From assembly GCA_963695175.1 (NCBI GenBank), contig CAVOGG010000009.1, positions 496,001 through 560,000 on the forward strand: 64,000 bases of DNA. The letters run 5' to 3'. The notes under the pieces are model-generated. The model was given only the letters and a program-made list of their open reading frames with translations, ran no database searches and was not told the DNA's origin. Shown here one piece after another: positions 62,488 through 64,000 of this stretch. This DNA comes from Fodinibacter sp963695175. Its GTDB lineage: Bacteria > Actinomycetota > Actinomycetes > Actinomycetales > Dermatophilaceae. The number at the start of each line of letters is the position of its first letter. Position 1 is the first letter of the stretch. Position numbers and translations under genes: made by a program.

Positions 62488-64000
62488 ATGGCCACCCGCA
62501 CGTCTTCCTCGGCGCGCGGCCGGAGCTCCTCGACCCGGCCCGCGACCCGGCGTCCCGCAGCGCGCTCCCGCAAGGGATCGGCCCGCACGCGCTCCGGCGG
62601 GCTGCCGCTGCCGCTGCGCGCCGTGCAGAGCACCTGGATGGGCCTGGCCCACGCCACCGGCGCCGTGGCCCGCAAGGTCGGCGACACCGGGCGCGACCTC
62701 GAGCCCGAGCACCGCCGCGACGGACTCGGCCTGCTGCTCATCGCGGTCGCCATCGTGGTCGCCGCCCGCGAGTGGTGGGGGATGCCGGGCGGCGTGGGAA
62801 CCGTCGTGCACGCCGTCGTCGCCGGCACCTTCGGCAGGATCGGCTACGCCGTGCCGCTCGTGCTGCTGGCCTTCGGCATCCGGATGCTGCGCGCCCCCCA
62901 GGAGGACGCCGCCACCTCGCGCGCCGCCGTCGGCACCACGGCCCTCGCCTTCGCCGCGTGCGGCCTCGCCCACGTCGCGGCCGACATCCCCACCCCGCCC
63001 GAGGGGGCCGAGGGGATGCGCAACGCCGGCGGCATCATCGGCTTCCTCGCCTCCAGCCCGCTCGAGGCGGCCGTGTCGGTCTACGGCACGGTGCCACTGC
63101 TGCTCCTGCTGGGCCTGTTCGGGCTGCTCGTCATCACCGCGACGCCGTTGCACCAGGTGCCCGAGCGGTTGCGGGCGACCTTCGACCGGCTGACCGGCCA
63201 CACGCCGGAGCAGCCGGCCGAGGCGACCACCGAGCCGGGCGCGCGCCGGCGCGGCCGGCGCGGCACGGCATCCGACGTCGACGGCCCGCGGGTGGGTGAC
63301 GAGGCGTTCGAGCAGGCCGCCCTGGTCGACCCGGTCACCGGCAAGCGGCTGCGCCCCGGCCAGAAGCGCCCGGCCGCGCCTGCCACGGGCACCGACCCGG
63401 CTGCCACGGCGGCCACGCCGGCGGCCGCCACCCGTGCACCCGTGGCGGACAAGGCGCCCCTGGAGGCGCCGCCGACCGCCGCGATCCCGCAGCGCGTCGA
63501 GCAGCTCTCCCTGGCCGGTGACGTCACCTACACGCTCCCGGACGCCGCCATCCTCGAGCCGGGCAGCCCGCACCGGGCGCGCAGCGCCGCCAACGACCGG
63601 GTCGTCGAGTCGCTGACCACCGTGCTCGACCAGTTCGAGATCGACGCCCAGGTCACCGGGTTCAGCCGCGGACCGACCGTCACCCGCTACGAGGTCGAGC
63701 TCGGCCCCGGCATCAAGGTCGAGCGGGTCACCGCGCTGTCGAAGAACATCGCGTATGCCGTCGCGTCGGCCGACGTGCGCATCCTCAGCCCGATCCCCGG
63801 CAAGTCCGCGATCGGCATCGAGATCCCCAACACCGACCGCGAGAAGGTCAGCCTCGGTGACGTGCTGCGCAGCCAGGTGGCCCGCGGCAACGACCACCCG
63901 ATGGTGATGGGCGTGGGCAAGGACGTCGAGGGCGGCTACGTCATCGCCAACCTGGCGAAGATGCCGCACCTGCTCGTCGCGGGCGCCACCGGCGCCGGCA
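62488..64000 (+). CDS. ftsK: DNA translocase FtsK, 3' end outside window
   Basis: FtsK pumps DNA at the division septum and activates Xer recombination. The first 504 codons are visible. A basic Ser/Arg tail of about 60 residues precedes four membrane helices (LGLLLIAVAIVVAA, RIGYAVPLVLLAFGI, GTTALAFAACGLAHVA, YGTVPLLLLLGLFGLLVI). An Ala/Thr/Pro linker leads to the motor domain: GFSRGPTVTRYEVELGPGIK, ISPIPGKSAIGIEIPN, and the beginning of Walker A (LLVAGATGAG) at the window edge. The frame is open throughout; a 600-codon antisense frame is a shadow. Confidence 0.93.
   Translation, partial: MATRTSSSARGRSSSTRPATRRPAARSRKGSARTRSGGLPLPLRAVQSTWMGLAHATGAVARKVGDTGRDLEPEHRRDGLGLLLIAVAIVVAAREWWGMPGGVGTVVHAVVAGTFGRIGYAVPLVLLAFGIRMLRAPQEDAATSRAAVGTTALAFAACGLAHVAADIPTPPEGAEGMRNAGGIIGFLASSPLEAAVSVYGTVPLLLLLGLFGLLVITATPLHQVPERLRATFDRLTGHTPEQPAEATTEPGARRRGRRGTASDVDGPRVGDEAFEQAALVDPVTGKRLRPGQKRPAAPATGTDPAATAATPAAATRAPVADKAPLEAPPTAAIPQRVEQLSLAGDVTYTLPDAAILEPGSPHRARSAANDRVVESLTTVLDQFEIDAQVTGFSRGPTVTRYEVELGPGIKVERVTALSKNIAYAVASADVRILSPIPGKSAIGIEIPNTDREKVSLGDVLRSQVARGNDHPMVMGVGKDVEGGYVIANLAKMPHLLVAGATGAG

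Noticed and set aside
62167..63969. Open minus frame of 600 codons
   Set aside because: It is antisense to ftsK, whose membrane helices and motor motifs are unmistakable on the plus strand; high GC creates long shadow frames.

Overview
The window is a stretch of chromosome from a very GC-rich actinobacterium. The gene order yraN-yifB-dprA-xerC, then rpsB-tsf-pyrH-frr-cdsA-rlmN, then dxr-rseP-ispG-proS, then thyA/dfr-dapA-rnj-ftsK is the conserved core of Micrococcales. Third-position GC bias, many GTG starts and the abundant word GGATGCCG fit an Intrasporangiaceae-like organism, but the genus cannot be fixed from sequence alone.

Layout. 1-5.6 kb: DNA uptake and recombination genes and a downstream acidic membrane protein. 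5.7-8.9 kb (minus): M23 peptidase-like protein, aminotransferase, MFS transporter. 9.0-11.2 kb: rpsB-tsf with its own promoter, long leader and terminator. 11.3-15.7 kb (minus): Nudix hydrolase, phosphoribosyltransferase and a very large, much-frameshifted secreted repeat protein. 15.9-18.3 kb: pyrH-frr-cdsA. 19.3-21.7 kb: rlmN and a copper monooxygenase-like lipoprotein. 21.7-36 kb: a two-armed polyamine island. Its minus arm has an Lrp-type regulator, aminotransferase, amine oxidase-like flavoprotein, LOG protein and coiled-coil protein. Its plus arm has an aminobutyraldehyde-type dehydrogenase, a PotDABC transporter, a saccharopine-dehydrogenase-like protein and a succinate-semialdehyde-type dehydrogenase. 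36-38 kb: a stand-alone DnaB-like ATPase, a nested inverted repeat, and a secreted ribonuclease with a barstar. 38-50 kb: isoprenoid genes dxr and ispG, site-2 protease, an ECF sigma/membrane-partner pair, acetyltransferases and proS. 50-57 kb: TauE-type permease, a DUF559-like protein between two related hairpins, an amylosucrase-like GH13, and a ferric-reductase/FMN-binding/ApbE operon. 57-64 kb: a Tat-exported Cys-rich protein of lower GC, folate/thymidylate genes, dapA, RNase J, an AT-rich intergenic region and the start of ftsK.

The island at 22-36 kb reads as uptake of putrescine or spermidine, deamination to 4-aminobutanal, and oxidation through GABA to succinate. The shared intergenic region at 27.3-27.5 kb contains a palindrome suited to the local Lrp regulator. 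The 54-57 kb operon reads as an extracytoplasmic flavin electron-transfer module.

Quality caveat. Five genes (dprA, an MFS gene, potD-like, dapA and the large repeat protein) are broken by single-base frameshifts at places where the two halves match perfectly. dapA is normally essential, and several shifts sit in short homopolymers, so assembly errors are the simplest explanation for most of them. No tRNA, rRNA, CRISPR array, prophage or complete insertion sequence was seen.
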